Origin: Adineta steineri
Taxonomy: Eukaryota > Rotifera > Eurotatoria > Adinetida > Adinetidae
NCBI GenBank assembly: GCA_905250115.1
Contig: CAJNOI010000097.1
Coordinates: 211,528 to 275,527 of the forward strand
Direction: 5' to 3'
Length of the DNA: 64,000 bases
In this document: piece after piece, positions 21,020 through 33,154 of the stretch
Position numbering within the stretch: position 1 is the first letter of the stretch
Layout: the number at the start of each line of letters is the position of its first letter
Translations under genes and position numbers: made by a program
Notes under the pieces: model-generated
The model's input: only the letters and a program-made list of their open reading frames with translations
Databases searched by the model: none
What the model was told of the DNA's origin: nothing

Positions 21020-21229
21020 ACTGGCATATTAAATAAACTTGATTTTCTTTTCATTTAACCAGGCCATTAGATTTTCAGAATCCATGTCTCTTTTTTGTCA
21101 TATTAATAACGAAAATAGCGTTTTTTCAGTGAATGATTTTAGTTTATTTTTTCAAAAAGTTTTAAATATATTCATGTCCTTAAAATTGTTTTGGTTTTGA
21201 TTATTAATCTAATTTAGAGGAAATAAAAG

Positions 21230-21276
21230 AATGTGGATATGAGTGTTTCTTCGATCTTCATACACACTCACATGAG
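21230..21276. repeat. Short telomere-like inverted repeat
   Basis: ATGTGGATATGAGTGT and ACACACTCACAT flank a ~20-bp loop. Confidence 0.5.
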
Positions 21277-21915
21277 ATTCATTCAGGGAAGGTGAAGCGA
21301 CTGTTTTTGTTAATTTACATATTTTAACACTTAATCTTGCCCGTATATTTCATTTCTTTTTCAAAAACAAAGCTGGCAGTTTGATATTAGAATGATCTGC
21401 CTCTGATGATAAATTTTGTTCGGTCTCATATGCACAACTAATACTAAGAGAGATAATAGAGATCAACTAAAATCGTTTTAAATCTGATAGATCAGTTGTT
21501 CTTTACAAATGATTTTATTCAAGAATATAAATGTATGATCAAATATATTCGATTATATTGTTATTGATTTGATTTATAGAAATGTGTGAATAATTTTTAA
21601 TTTTATTTAATAAAAAACCAATACTTAATTTTCTTCAGTTTAGTGAAATAATAAAATAGTTGGTTTTACGTTAATTTTATTGATGAATAATCATTCGATC
21701 TCAAATATTTTTTCATGTGTATCATTATCATTATGTAATGATACGAAAAAGAAAAAATATTTATAATTATGAACATGTCTATTTAAGAAAAAATAATATA
21801 CCCTTTCTTATTCAAGTTACTCTTGTACATACGCGTTGTGTAAAATATCATAATATAAGTACATTCAAATATGTTATTCATAATATGAATGGCTAGTCAT
21901 AATAACAATAATAAT

Positions 21916-22256
21916 ATGGAAGCCTTGAAAGGTATTTGAGACTATGTAAGCTCATGAATAAATCGATTGAAAATGAAATACTTATAAATATATTTAGACA
22001 AGTGGAACTAATTTTGATGTGTTTTAAAAGAACTCGAAATTAATAAAGTAATACGCACAATAGCTAAAATGATCATTTAGATCGGAAACAAAAGTGAAAA
22101 CAACATCTTTTGAATTTATATCAGGAATTGAATTTGAACATGACTACTACATTCGAAGATGGTAAATGGATACAAAAAGTACATTGGAAAAATGGAAAAA
22201 AAAATGTCTGTTCAACGATGGATTAATAATCAAGATCAATTAGAAGTTGTTAGTTC
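21916..22256 (+). pseudogene. Fatty-acid-binding-protein-like relic with frameshifts
   Basis: Read in order across changing frames, this stretch matches the FABP/lipocalin layout. It has LKELEINKVIRTIAKMI (helix region), then ETKVKTTSFEFISGIEFE, then TTFEDGKWIQKVHWKNGKK, then SVQRWINNQDQLEVV. At least three frame changes and internal stops separate the pieces, one of them at a run of nine adenines. The first bases (ATG near 21916) may be the old start. No intact FABP was found nearby. Sequencing error at homopolymers could explain one break but not all. Confidence 0.55.
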
Positions 22257-25200
22257 TATTCTACTATTATTCGTTTTTTTTAAATAAGATTATTTTTATT
22301 TAAAATAGATTATGAAATAGTCAGGTATTAGTTCTCATTGAATCGAACGAGTTTAAACATTAGTGGACGATCTTGTCTGAAAAAATAATCTGAATCTTCT
22401 GGTAATATTCTTGTAGAAAATTTCGGCTAGCTCTTTTTTTTCTCTTGAATATAACGCGTTTGTTAGAAGAAAAAAAGAACATTACAGATATATTATAAAA
22501 TCTACTGTGTTCACATTTAACGTTTAGAAGTATTCATAATTCATTAAATCATGATGTTTTAAAAGCTAAAAACAATCACAATTTGCCATACTAGTATAAA
22601 ATAACAAGTGTATTTTCGTTATTAAATGCTTCTACTAACATTACGACAGCATGCAACCGTTAATCGTTGCTTGAAACGAATATTTTTTATTCACTTAATC
22701 GAAGACTATTAAAAGCCGTTATTTATTCTCGTCCAAAAATAAATGCATAACGTGCAAACATTGATTTATATACATATATAAAAAGACATTTCGTGTCGTT
22801 CATCTTGAGAATTAGGCAAAAAGATTCTTTCACTATGAATTTCATCATTTTTTCATATTGAAAATTGTTAAAATAAAATTCATATATAAAATTTAATCTG
22901 ATGATATTTATTATGTTTGTTTTCAATAAAAAGAAACATGTCAGATTCATTTTTAAAATCTTAATATATCTTATATATATTTAATAAATTCCTTATTGAC
23001 CTTAATAGAGAAAATCCAATTCATCTGATAAAAGAATATAAAGAAATCTATTTGATAGAGAAATCGTTTGAGAAAATTTCTTTGTTCTTCGCTCGAAAAT
23101 TATCTTTCGTTTTATTTGGAATTTTAGATCTATTTTCCTTCAATTGTACCCATTCATATATCAGTTTTAAATGTATCATAAATCCTTTATTATAATTCGA
23201 GTAGCAAAAGCTTCTGTACAAAGATTAATAATTTCAAATTTTGTTGCAGTCTATTTAATTGATTTATTTTGCTATTCTGGTTTTACTTATTGATGAAACA
23301 ATTAAATCAGCTGAATGAAATATAATTGCACAAATAATTTCAGGGATATAATCTAATATAGATGTTATACCAAGCTGAGTAGTTTTATCTGTTGTAAAGA
23401 TATGAATGTAAAAATGATTCATATTTTAATTTTCTTTTTCTGTTTGATGAAGGTGTTTGTAAAAGGAAAAAGAATTGAAGTTGTCAATGCCGTTTCAAAA
23501 GAATAAAATTTTGCAACTGTATATGGAATTTATCCTGACCGTAAAGATATAATTGATCCATAAGGAGATCCTATTATATTTTTATTTCTATTTATTTCAA
23601 CAATAGCTACTGATAGTACCATGAGAAATATTCCTGGAATACTTGTTTGAACTTTAACCATTTCCTTTATATTTTTGAACATATTTTTCTCCAATCAAAA
23701 AAACTTTAAATACTCCATAAAGATTATTTAAAAGCATCTTGAGGGATATATTCTAAAAGTATTATTTTTGGTGTTCATTCTTTTAATATCGCCCGAGTTC
23801 TCTCTTCATCAATAATTTTTCTAAGTCCATTTATTAAGTAGGTATACTTAGCTGGATTGATCTGTAACAAATAAAAGGTTTCCGTCATTTCTGTTATAGA
23901 TGAATAATTATTTTTTTTTTCATTATTTTAATGTGCTAATGTAAGTTCACATTTGAAGAAAAAAGAGAGAAATAATATCGGTATGAAAAGAGGAGAAGAT
24001 AAAAGAAAGGAATAATATAATAAAAAATGTCACAATGTCGTTTAGTGGCCTTACGTGTATATATATAGTAGTATTTGTAGAAGAGGACTGAGAGAATATA
24101 CAATAGAGATAATGGATGAATGGAAGCGTATGTAATCTATTCGTGTATCATTCTTCGTTTATTATTTGTAACTCAATTACGTTTTTACAAGTATGCTTTA
24201 TTTACGTTATCTTATTTCTTAGAAAACAGAAAAAAAGGTTTTATTTGTCGGCTTTCTTTGGTTTATAAAGATTGAAGAAATTTATGTATTCAGTAACTGA
24301 ACTGAAAAAATCTAGCTGATTCTTTTGTGTTCTTTTAAACTCTTTCCAATTCTTGCGCAAATTGATGGAATTTTTTTAGTTAATACACTGATAAAGTTAA
24401 ATGAAATGACAGTCTAATTTACAAAACACCAAAATAGTTCAATAAAATATCTCAAACTCATTACTTATTGAATTACTTGATTGATTTAGATTATTTTGTA
24501 GAGAAAATTATTCGAAATTACCATCTAACTTTTATCAACATTAAATATATTAATATTGAATTCTTGTGTCTATCTAAAGTGTATTAAAATTAACTATTGA
24601 GAGTGTCTTTACAAGTTTTGTTGGAAAATTTTGATCAGATAGATCTCAATAAAATATCAAATATAATCAAATTTAACAATCACTTTAGTCTGATACTAGA
24701 CGCTTCGACATACGTATTATATACTTAATATTATTAACATCTTGTAAACTCTAAATCAATTGTATCGTTCAAGCTACCTTTAACAATCATTATTATTCAT
24801 CAGCAGTTTTTCTTTTTCTTCTCTTCTAAAATGAATCTTTCTATACATCAGAAAAATCAAGGTCTTCTATTATGTCCTTATTAATTTCTTACAATTCAAT
24901 ATTATGAGTGCTAGTTAAAATCTTCTTACTAATTTTTTTAGCTTATAATGTTAGCATCAATATCGGTTTAAATCTTCTCATAGTGGTTTATTAAGAGTGA
25001 TTGAACCGAATAATCATAACATCCTATATACAGAGTACTCCATAAATCACTTTATAGAAAAAATATTGAATAACTCCTTTATGACTCGATCAAACGTAGT
25101 GGGATCTGTGTTAAGTGAACTGTTTTCTTTTCTTATCTGCGAATAAATAAAATTGTCTTGTTAATGTCGATAGTGGTGTTTAACAAAACTTCTTAGTAAT

Positions 25201-25855
25201 CTTGCTCGTATGGATTTGAAGCATGAACATACCTCTATCCTGATTAAAATAAACGAACCTGCTTGATCGAGCCGTGATGAAAATATCCATTATCTATTCT
25301 TAATAAATTGATTTATGAGCCACCATGTATTTGACGAAGAATAGAACAAATACATGTAAGTAAATATAGGAAAGTAGTGATGGAAGAATAAGATGTTATG
25401 GAGTATATAATCAGCAAATGACATATCTCACTATCACATTACCATTCGTTGTAACCTTTATTTTACATATTTATATACCGCATATGTCCTTGAACAACGA
25501 GAATAGACAAATATAATTATGCATAAAAGACGAGTTTCTTTCAACGCGTGGCTGATATATTTTCATATAATCAACGAGAGACGAAGAAATATTATTAATA
25601 ATTTTAAAATATGGACGTTTGCAGGTATGTAAAATGAAAAAAACTTGAGCAATATTTCAAAAACCAACTAACATATAGGATCTTCTAATGTGTCAAGGAC
25701 TTTAGTAAGAAAATGTCTTATCAAATTTCTTCTATGCCTGATACAGATAATGATAGATACTAAAATTTCTATTTCTAGTCGTACTCGAATTAGACAACTG
25801 CGTGATATAGTACTACATCTTATGCTATTTAATTTCAGCAAGCATAAAAGTAATC
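22257..25855. other. Long gene-poor AT-rich region
   Basis: About 3.6 kb with no intact gene. It contains old similarity to 895-1420 (at 22360-22760) and coding-like debris on the minus strand at 23190-23890. Short possible 5' exons of the patatin gene lie at about 25611-25624 and 25679-25704, with an acceptor at 25838. Nothing else recognised. Confidence 0.4.
23190..23890 (-). pseudogene. Decayed coding region, family unknown
   Basis: The minus strand gives several protein-like segments in different frames, with stops between them, such as IDEERTRAILKE, TSIPGIFLMVLSVAIVEIN and GITSILDYIPEIICAI. Low complexity does not explain them. I could not name the family. Confidence 0.3.
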
Positions 25856-27745
25856 ATGGATGACGATGATGTTCAAATTGGTATTCAAGAAGTGCCTCCT
25901 ATTCGAACTATTGATACAAATTTTGATATTCCTAATATTCGAAAAATAAAATTTCCTGATGGCTCATTAATCAGCTGTGAACATGCAATTAGAATCGATA
26001 ATAATAACAGAACGCAATCAGAAGTATTGGATACATTACTCAGTGGTGCTTTACAAACTCGTGGACATTCATTAATGGAAGATCAATTCTTTAATTTAAA
26101 TGACATAGAATTGGAAGCAATGAGCAAAAAATATAAAATAGCATTCCAACGATGTACTATTGAATTAGACTCTACCACTGATAACTATGTATTTAGCGCT
26201 GTATATCACTATCAAACGCTTCCTGTAGTTTATGTAATTGATTATGGAAGAGAAGTTATTGCTCTTTGTATTTCATCTAATTCATATTTATATAATCTTT
26301 ATCGAGAACTGAATAACAATCGGAATAACACAGCTATACTGCATTTTAAACTAGCGTGCTATTATGAGCAAAGAGCAGAAGAAAATGATTACAACTTAGC
26401 TTTATGGCAAAATGCTTGTTATCATTATGCCCAAGTTCTTAATTATAAGAGAAATACTGGATTGATATATTCGGCTACAATAGGTAACTGTAAATGTCTT
26501 GTACAATTAGGTAAATATGGTTGTGCCAGAAAAAAATTAGCGAAATTATATCATTTATATGGTTCCGCACAACACTGGCTTCTGTTAGCCAAAATACAAC
26601 GAAGAACAGGGCAGAATGATAAAGCAATAGAAACTATAAAAAAATGTTTTATATATGAAGATAACGATAGGAAAGTCTTAATGGAACAAAAATTAATTAA
26701 ACAGAAAGATACAAGAGAGCAAACACTAAGCAACAATGCATTAAATGATCGAGAAGGTCTAACACGAAAAACATATAATGAATTAGTATACAATATTTTA
26801 TCAATTGATGGAGGTGGCTTTAGAGGACTTATACCAGCTATCTGGCTAGCAGCTATTGAACGAAAAACAAAACATCATTGCTCGTCTATGTTTCAAATGT
26901 TGGCTGGTACATCAACAGGTGCTATTATTGCTTGTGGTCTTTCGATGCCTTCTGCATTAAAAATCGAAGAGACCCATTATAGAGCAACCGATATTGTTGA
27001 GCTATATAAGAACCACGCAAACGAAATTTTTATCCCTGCAACACGTCGTCGGTTGCTTTATCGATGGTGTACGCAATCATCACGTTATTCAAGAAGTGGT
27101 CGTGAAAATCTTTTCAATCGGTATTTCAAAGGTGTTTTATTAAGTAATTGTATAACGGACATCGTTGTACCAGCTGTAGTAGCGGATCGTACTCGTACTC
27201 AACTTTTCACACGCTATGATGCACGACTAGGAAATATTCGACCTCCTTATCTAGTAGATGTTCTGATGAGTACTACGGCTGCTCCGACTTATTTTCGCCC
27301 ACATGCATATGATTACTCGGCTTATATTGACGGTGGTGTTCAGATGAATAATCCAACCATGGCTGCTTATTCAGAAGCTTTACGTTACGGTTATCACAAT
27401 AAAAATATATTCGTATTATCCTTAGGTACTGGTGATTACATTCATAATCCATTACAGTGGCCAACTGCAAATCGTAACTGCTATTTTTGGCTACGTAATA
27501 GAAAAATTATTCTAAAAAATCTTTTTGATATTGCACAAAATAATATAGATTATCAAATGAGTATGATCTTGAATGAAAATAATTATCATCGTTGGCAAAT
27601 ATGGTTTGAAGATGAAATATTACTAGATGATTATGGTCCTGAAACTATAGAAATTTTAGAAGATTATGCATATACATTTTTAGAGGAATTAGAAGGCCGT
27701 GATGATAATAAACGATTGGGCGTTGTATTAGACCGATTGGATTAG
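25856..27745 (+). CDS. Patatin-like phospholipase with N-terminal TPR-like region
   Basis: One exon, 629 residues. The N-terminal ~150 residues are unassigned. Residues ~155-270 form helical TPR-like pairs (for example AILHFKLACYYEQRAEENDY and GQNDKAIETIKKCF). The patatin domain starts at ~315 with the oxyanion motif GGGFRG (319-324), then GTSTG with nucleophile S353, and DGG with D492. The Ser-Asp dyad is complete, so lipid acyl hydrolase activity is expected. The order TPR then patatin is seen in invertebrate and fungal proteins. A splice acceptor just upstream (25838) suggests 5' exons, probably untranslated. The C-terminal ~90 residues are acidic. Confidence 0.85.
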   Translation: MDDDDVQIGIQEVPPIRTIDTNFDIPNIRKIKFPDGSLISCEHAIRIDNNNRTQSEVLDTLLSGALQTRGHSLMEDQFFNLNDIELEAMSKKYKIAFQRCTIELDSTTDNYVFSAVYHYQTLPVVYVIDYGREVIALCISSNSYLYNLYRELNNNRNNTAILHFKLACYYEQRAEENDYNLALWQNACYHYAQVLNYKRNTGLIYSATIGNCKCLVQLGKYGCARKKLAKLYHLYGSAQHWLLLAKIQRRTGQNDKAIETIKKCFIYEDNDRKVLMEQKLIKQKDTREQTLSNNALNDREGLTRKTYNELVYNILSIDGGGFRGLIPAIWLAAIERKTKHHCSSMFQMLAGTSTGAIIACGLSMPSALKIEETHYRATDIVELYKNHANEIFIPATRRRLLYRWCTQSSRYSRSGRENLFNRYFKGVLLSNCITDIVVPAVVADRTRTQLFTRYDARLGNIRPPYLVDVLMSTTAAPTYFRPHAYDYSAYIDGGVQMNNPTMAAYSEALRYGYHNKNIFVLSLGTGDYIHNPLQWPTANRNCYFWLRNRKIILKNLFDIAQNNIDYQMSMILNENNYHRWQIWFEDEILLDDYGPETIEILEDYAYTFLEELEGRDDNKRLGVVLDRLD

Positions 27746-28660
27746 TGTAGGTGTTCTATTATTAATAAATCATATCAAACATGTAAAGCATCCAATTGAA
27801 CAATAGTCGTAAGGATGTGAATGTAATTAACACTTACTTTTCGCTTCACGCACACTTTTAAAATCTACATATAAATCGTTTTGTAAATAAATGTAAGTAT
27901 CAAGTTGAATGATAATGAACAATAAATACTTTCTTTCAAACTCATCTGTATTTAATCAAGCTTATAGAATAGAACAAATATTTCAAGTATCTTAATTGAT
28001 TTTTTTAATTTTATAAAGAATTCTTTTAAATGAACGTTGAAAAAAAATTGTACTGCTGGACAAGCAGGTATGGGTGGTATGTTCTGAATATAGCTATCAA
28101 ACTGAATTATAAGTATGATGGGTGATGTATTTGTGGTAGAAAAATAGGAGATAGATCGTTACGTCAAACGAACAGAATTTAACATACGAGATCGAGATGG
28201 AGCTCGAATTATTATAATTGTAGATGGAACTAAAATTATTGAATAGTGATATTGTCATACACACTCACATTCACAAGGATTTAACACGAAACCATCTCTC
28301 AAGTACAAACATGATAATTTTTTCCCATCATGCAAGAACTTTGCCGAGATCAACTAAAACATACAATCCTCATCAATTATAAAATCTATTCATCTTTCTA
28401 TAAATACCCTCATATAATATCACTTTTTCTCTGCTAATAAAATTTAATGGCATATAACGCATTCAAGACTATCCAAGTACAAAGTCGAAATCAAATATGG
28501 AAGTTAGTCTCATTCACAACCACATCTTCAAGGTTTCTTTCATAGGATATATTCAATAAACTTCAACGAATTGATAAAAATACTGTCTAGTACATTTATT
28601 TAAAAAACAAGGAATGCCATTACACATGGAAAAGGAAAAATTTATCTGATATTAAAAACA
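27746..28660. other. Intergenic region with C-rich repeat remnants
   Basis: Poly(A)-type AATAAA motifs near 27887 and 27921. GT/CA-rich fragments at 27811-27860, 28245-28285 and 28495-28530 (for example CACACTCACATTCACA) look like decayed members of the telomere-like family. No gene seen. Confidence 0.4.
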
Positions 28661-29427
28661 TCAAAAATAATTTACTACTGTAAATACAAATATTATGACT
28701 AGACATAACTTGACAAGATTAAAAATAAATATCGTTGACTGAAATAAATATGATGCGGATGAGAAGACACTTGCATCAAAAGCAAAACAATCATTTGTAA
28801 CTACATTAAAATTATTTGCCTCACAAAATTGCAAACCTGATTTATAAAGTGTACCTAATAAATAACAATGATTAAGAATATATTTTTTAAAAAGCATAAA
28901 TATTAATTACACATACCAATAGTATTTCCACTAAATTCAGCTGTTTTACAATGTTGATAGAATTCATTACAAAATGTTTCACAAATCTTAACACGTTTTT
29001 TAATATACCATAGATATTGATCAGGTGCACAGAAAAAACACATAAGATAATTCATCATATTTCGACATTGTGTTGATGCTTGATGTAATGTATACATTGA
29101 TTCAAAAACACTTGCTACTTCAGTTCGTTTACAACATGCATCTTTTTCATACCATGAACAATTAGCTAAACCTTCTTCAACTTTTGGATAACGATCATCA
29201 GCTAGAAAGATTAATTGATTTATGAATATTCACTTGTTTATGCAAAATAATAACTTACAAAAAAATCGACATGGTCGTGTGGAATCAAAACGAAGTTTAA
29301 TCAATTCAACATCATCTTCATATTCTTCTAATGTCAATGCATCAGTAAAACCAGTATTTAAATCAATAGAATTTGTATACTGTGCAATAGATAATATAAG
29401 ATAGAATAATATTAAACAATAATTCAT
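28661..29427 (-). CDS. Folate-receptor-like cysteine-rich surface protein
   Basis: Three exons on the minus strand (29427-29259, 29201-28917, 28854-28661), phase-consistent, 215 residues. Signal peptide ~1-20. The body matches the folate receptor/riboflavin-binding family (FOLR, HHIP N-terminal type): CSWYEKDACCKRTE, then CRNMMNYLMCFFCAPDQ, then ICETFCNEFYQHC, then the CEANNF Cys. The last ~30 residues are hydrophobic and end near the stop, which fits a GPI signal or a C-terminal membrane anchor. Known relatives bind folate or act in endocytosis; ligand here is not known. The domain is shorter than in vertebrate FOLR. Confidence 0.7.
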
Positions 29428-29806
29428 TGTCAATTATCACCATTACAAATTACATGAAAAGGATTGTCGAATATCAAAATATCTAGAACAATTTAATTCA
29501 AAATACAACAACGACTATTTTCTTATCATACTTCACTAAATCATCTTATTTTCATTGATTAATATCATTATTATATCTAGAAAAAAAACAAATACAAATT
29601 ATGTAACATATTAAAATGCTATAAAAAATGAAATTTTGATTTCTTTAACAATAATATTATTATTTCAATTCACTGCAAACTGCGTATAACTCCATATAAC
29701 AATAAATGCACAAAAAAAACAAATGACTTTAAAAAAAACGATTAATTGTAAATAGCACCTACATAAATCAAGTAATACACACACACATGCATACGTCATT
29801 CGATGA

Positions 29807-32719
29807 TTATGGGTCGACAAATGAAACCATAATATATCTTGTTCCTTTCGTTACTGGTAAACCTTCATGTAAATGTGTTAAACGACCTGGTTGCATTAAT
29901 GCCCAACCACGACGTGTTGATAATACTGAACAATTCTGTCGAACAAATCGACAACCACCACCCTATATTAAATTATATTTTTTCAAATTAAAAAATTCGT
30001 TATTTTACTTCATAATCTTTGCCAACATCATTCAATGCAAGATTAATTGTATATGTTGATGCATCATGATGAGCTCGTAAACTTTTTTGACGATCCGGCA
30101 TATAACGAACAACAAAATTAAGTACAGCTTTTGGTGGCTATAATAAATTATGCAATAAATTTATTTAAATATTATAAAAATCATGACTTACATCACTAAA
30201 ATAACCTGTAAAAACTTTTTGTTGTATTGGTTGAACAATATCTCTAAGAATAAATAACCAATGTTCTTGAAAATCTACTTGTGTCATATGTATATCATCT
30301 GTTGGAACATTTTCATAACCACCGGCTAATCGAACATCCTAATTAAAGAATTTATTAATTTTATTTGCTTATCAATAATTCATGGCTTTACTTGATGTAA
30401 TGCTCCAGACCATATATTGTATGTTTCCATAACATTAATAAAACTCTCAGTAAATTCTTCAGATAGAAATGGAAACCAATATACATCAGTACATGGCTAA
30501 AATTTTCGTAATTACAAAAGTCGATCAAATAGAAAGAATATTTTACCTGTTCGATAGTTGCATTAGGTTCAAGAGACTTCTGATAATCAGGATGAAGATA
30601 ACGAGCTTTCCAATCCTAGCAAAAAAAGTATGTAATAAATTTAATCAAATAAAATTTCGAGAATAATTTACTTTAACATTATTAAATATTTCATATAATT
30701 CAGGTTGAGTTAATGATATATTAAAATTTTCTGGATCAATTAAATGTCCAAAATTCATTTCATTATTTATAAACATAAAATATCCCTTTAAAAAAAAGAT
30801 AAAGAAAACTAGAAATAAAAGAACTTTCTATTATCTTACAGCATCCCGTATTGATTGACAAACTTTCACATCTGGATCTACTGCTGAATCAATATATTTC
30901 GGTGTAAAATGTTGAAGAAATGTTCCATTAATTAAATAAGCATGAGCAATATGCGGAACATTAAAAAGACCCCTAAAACAAAAGTATCTGTCAGTAAAGA
31001 ATCATGTATTCAAAAAATCTATTTTACATTTTATTATAATTAACAAAATCCATATAATCCGGCGATCGTAGGTAAAATCCTTCATCAGAATAATCTCCCC
31101 AAAAATTACTCCAAGTCTGTCCTGGTCTTAGTAACATTGGTGCAACAACAGTTCGATTGATATTTATTAATGCAATTAATGTATCTGGATGATCAATATG
31201 AACAATTGAATCAATAACAAAGAGATAATCACATTTATCTTCTTGACATTCATGACTAAATATATTTAAAACAAAAAATTTGTGTCTATTTTTTCATTTA
31301 ATTAAAATATACATTGCTTGTTGTCGAGCTTCACCTTCAGTCATATCATAACCTAAACAAAAAATTAAGAACGTCTTTTTAGAATTTTATAAAATTTAAC
31401 TTACGTGATTATGAATTAGAACACCCATACGTTGTTTTGGATAGGTAATTTTCATAATTTTTTCAAAATATTCTCGAAGAAATGGTGTAGGATATTCAAT
31501 AAATAAAGCTATATAAACCATAGGCCATTTTGTAAGCTTAATAAGACAAAAGATTTTAAAAATATTTTTTAGAACATATTTATTCCTACATCATCAATTT
31601 GAGTTACATCCACTACATTTTCTTTACTTTGTAAACATCCAGTTGTTGGCGACCAAGTACGAGCAATATAATTACTTAGATAATTCAAACTTTTCTATTA
31701 GAAAAAAAGCAATTTGTAATTAATAGATAAACATAATTTGATATTACTTTGCCAGAACCATATCCTTGAATAACAGTTGGAGTTGAATTTGTCCAAGTAT
31801 TGTGTACATAAACATCATCTCCATTAACAGGTAATTCAAGTTCATCAATAGCATCATTTAAATTCATAAAAATTTCAGCACCTTTATCAATTACAACTGA
31901 CCATTTATTCTAAAGAGCAGAAATGCAACTATGAAAAATTAATTCTATTTTTGTTGTTATCTACTCGAGTTGTTTCATCAAGAAAAAGTTTTGTAAAAAA
32001 TAATTGTTCATCTTTGATTTCATCTTGACTTGAGATCATTTCATATATATCAGATGCATATCCCATAAAACTATCAGCATTTAAAAAACGTTTTTCATTA
32101 CCTTCAACCAATGGATAATCATACTAAATAAGAATTTGTATAGAATATTCATTTTTTTCAAAATAAAATAATTTATTTTTACTTTTAATTGTTCATCAGG
32201 CCAACAAACATCTTCTGCACCAAATACAATTCGAGCTGGTTTTAATGCTTCAAATTTATCAAGAACAAATTCTGATCCTTGACTAAAGATTGCATTATAA
32301 GCATCAGTAACTAGAAGAACTTTTGTTTTATCATCTTTATAACGAACAAGATTTTCTCGAAGTATCTTCATCCATTGCCCATCATCTGTCGATGATGATT
32401 GATCACGATTATAAATCTAAATAATAATATGGATTTTAAACATAAGAAGAGTTAATCGAGAATGTATAGAACTTTATTTTAAAGCCTATAGAATTATGAC
32501 AACTAGTTCTACCTCATATTTAAAACCATAGACGTTCAATGATCGAATAAAACGTTGATATTCATCTGTCTTATTTGTAGCAACCGCAACAACAAGTAAA
32601 TCATCTAAATAATGAATATTTTTTTCATTAATCAACGAATATTGTAGCTTACCTTTGCTAAGTGCTTGAATAGAGTAATTAAAACTAATTAGTAGAATTA
32701 TAATTAATAGTTTCAACAT
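29807..32719 (-). CDS. PLOD: Procollagen-lysine 2-oxoglutarate 5-dioxygenase (lysyl hydroxylase)
   Basis: About 15 minus-strand exons: 32719-32513, 32416-32183, 32123-31965, 31909-31748, 31694-31590, 31536-31405, 31352-31313, 31255-31028, 30972-30840, 30785-30672, 30615-30547, 30496-30392, 30338-30192, 30137-30009 and 29962-29807. The total is ~706 residues, against ~730 in vertebrates. The signal peptide is followed by the glycosyltransferase-like N-half ([22 protein letters not shown]). The C-terminal Fe/2-oxoglutarate domain has HHDAST (H-x-D), THLHEGLP with the distal His, GTRY with the 2-oxoglutarate Arg, and the family ending MVSFVDP. It hydroxylates collagen lysines in the ER. Exon 6 to exon 7 does not join in phase (see findings), and ~30 residues usual after IHNN are absent. 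Confidence 0.9.
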
Positions 32720-33154
32720 TTTTTCTTTAATTCATAACAAAAATGATCGGTTATTGGGAGGATGTTGAGTGCCTGGATGATAATGATAGTCAATTCTATT
32801 TTTAGTAACACTTCCTTGTAGCGCTACAATCGATTTTAATATTTTCTTAATTTTAGATATTATCTAGATGTTTTCAAAAATCTTTATTTCAATTTCCTTC
32901 AAAATTTTATTCCAAAAAATATTCTTTCTACAAAATGCATAAGTGCATTAATAACTTATTATATAATCACTATAGAGAACATTTCATTCATTTTCTTTTC
33001 GTTGTTATTCATTGACGAACGTAAAAACAAAATTTTTTTTTTCCCCTAATATCTTAATATTATATCATGTCAAAATTATCTTATCCATTGTCTTTTTTTA
33101 GATCGACACTATTTAGTCGTCGTTTTCTTTCGATATCGATTAAACCAAAAAAAC
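32720..33154. other. Divergent promoter region between PLOD and the SYNCRIP-like gene
   Basis: About 435 bp separate the two start codons on opposite strands, so both promoters must lie here. An acceptor-like TTTTTTTAG near 33101 may end a 5' UTR intron of the plus-strand gene. No motif stands out. Confidence 0.45.
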
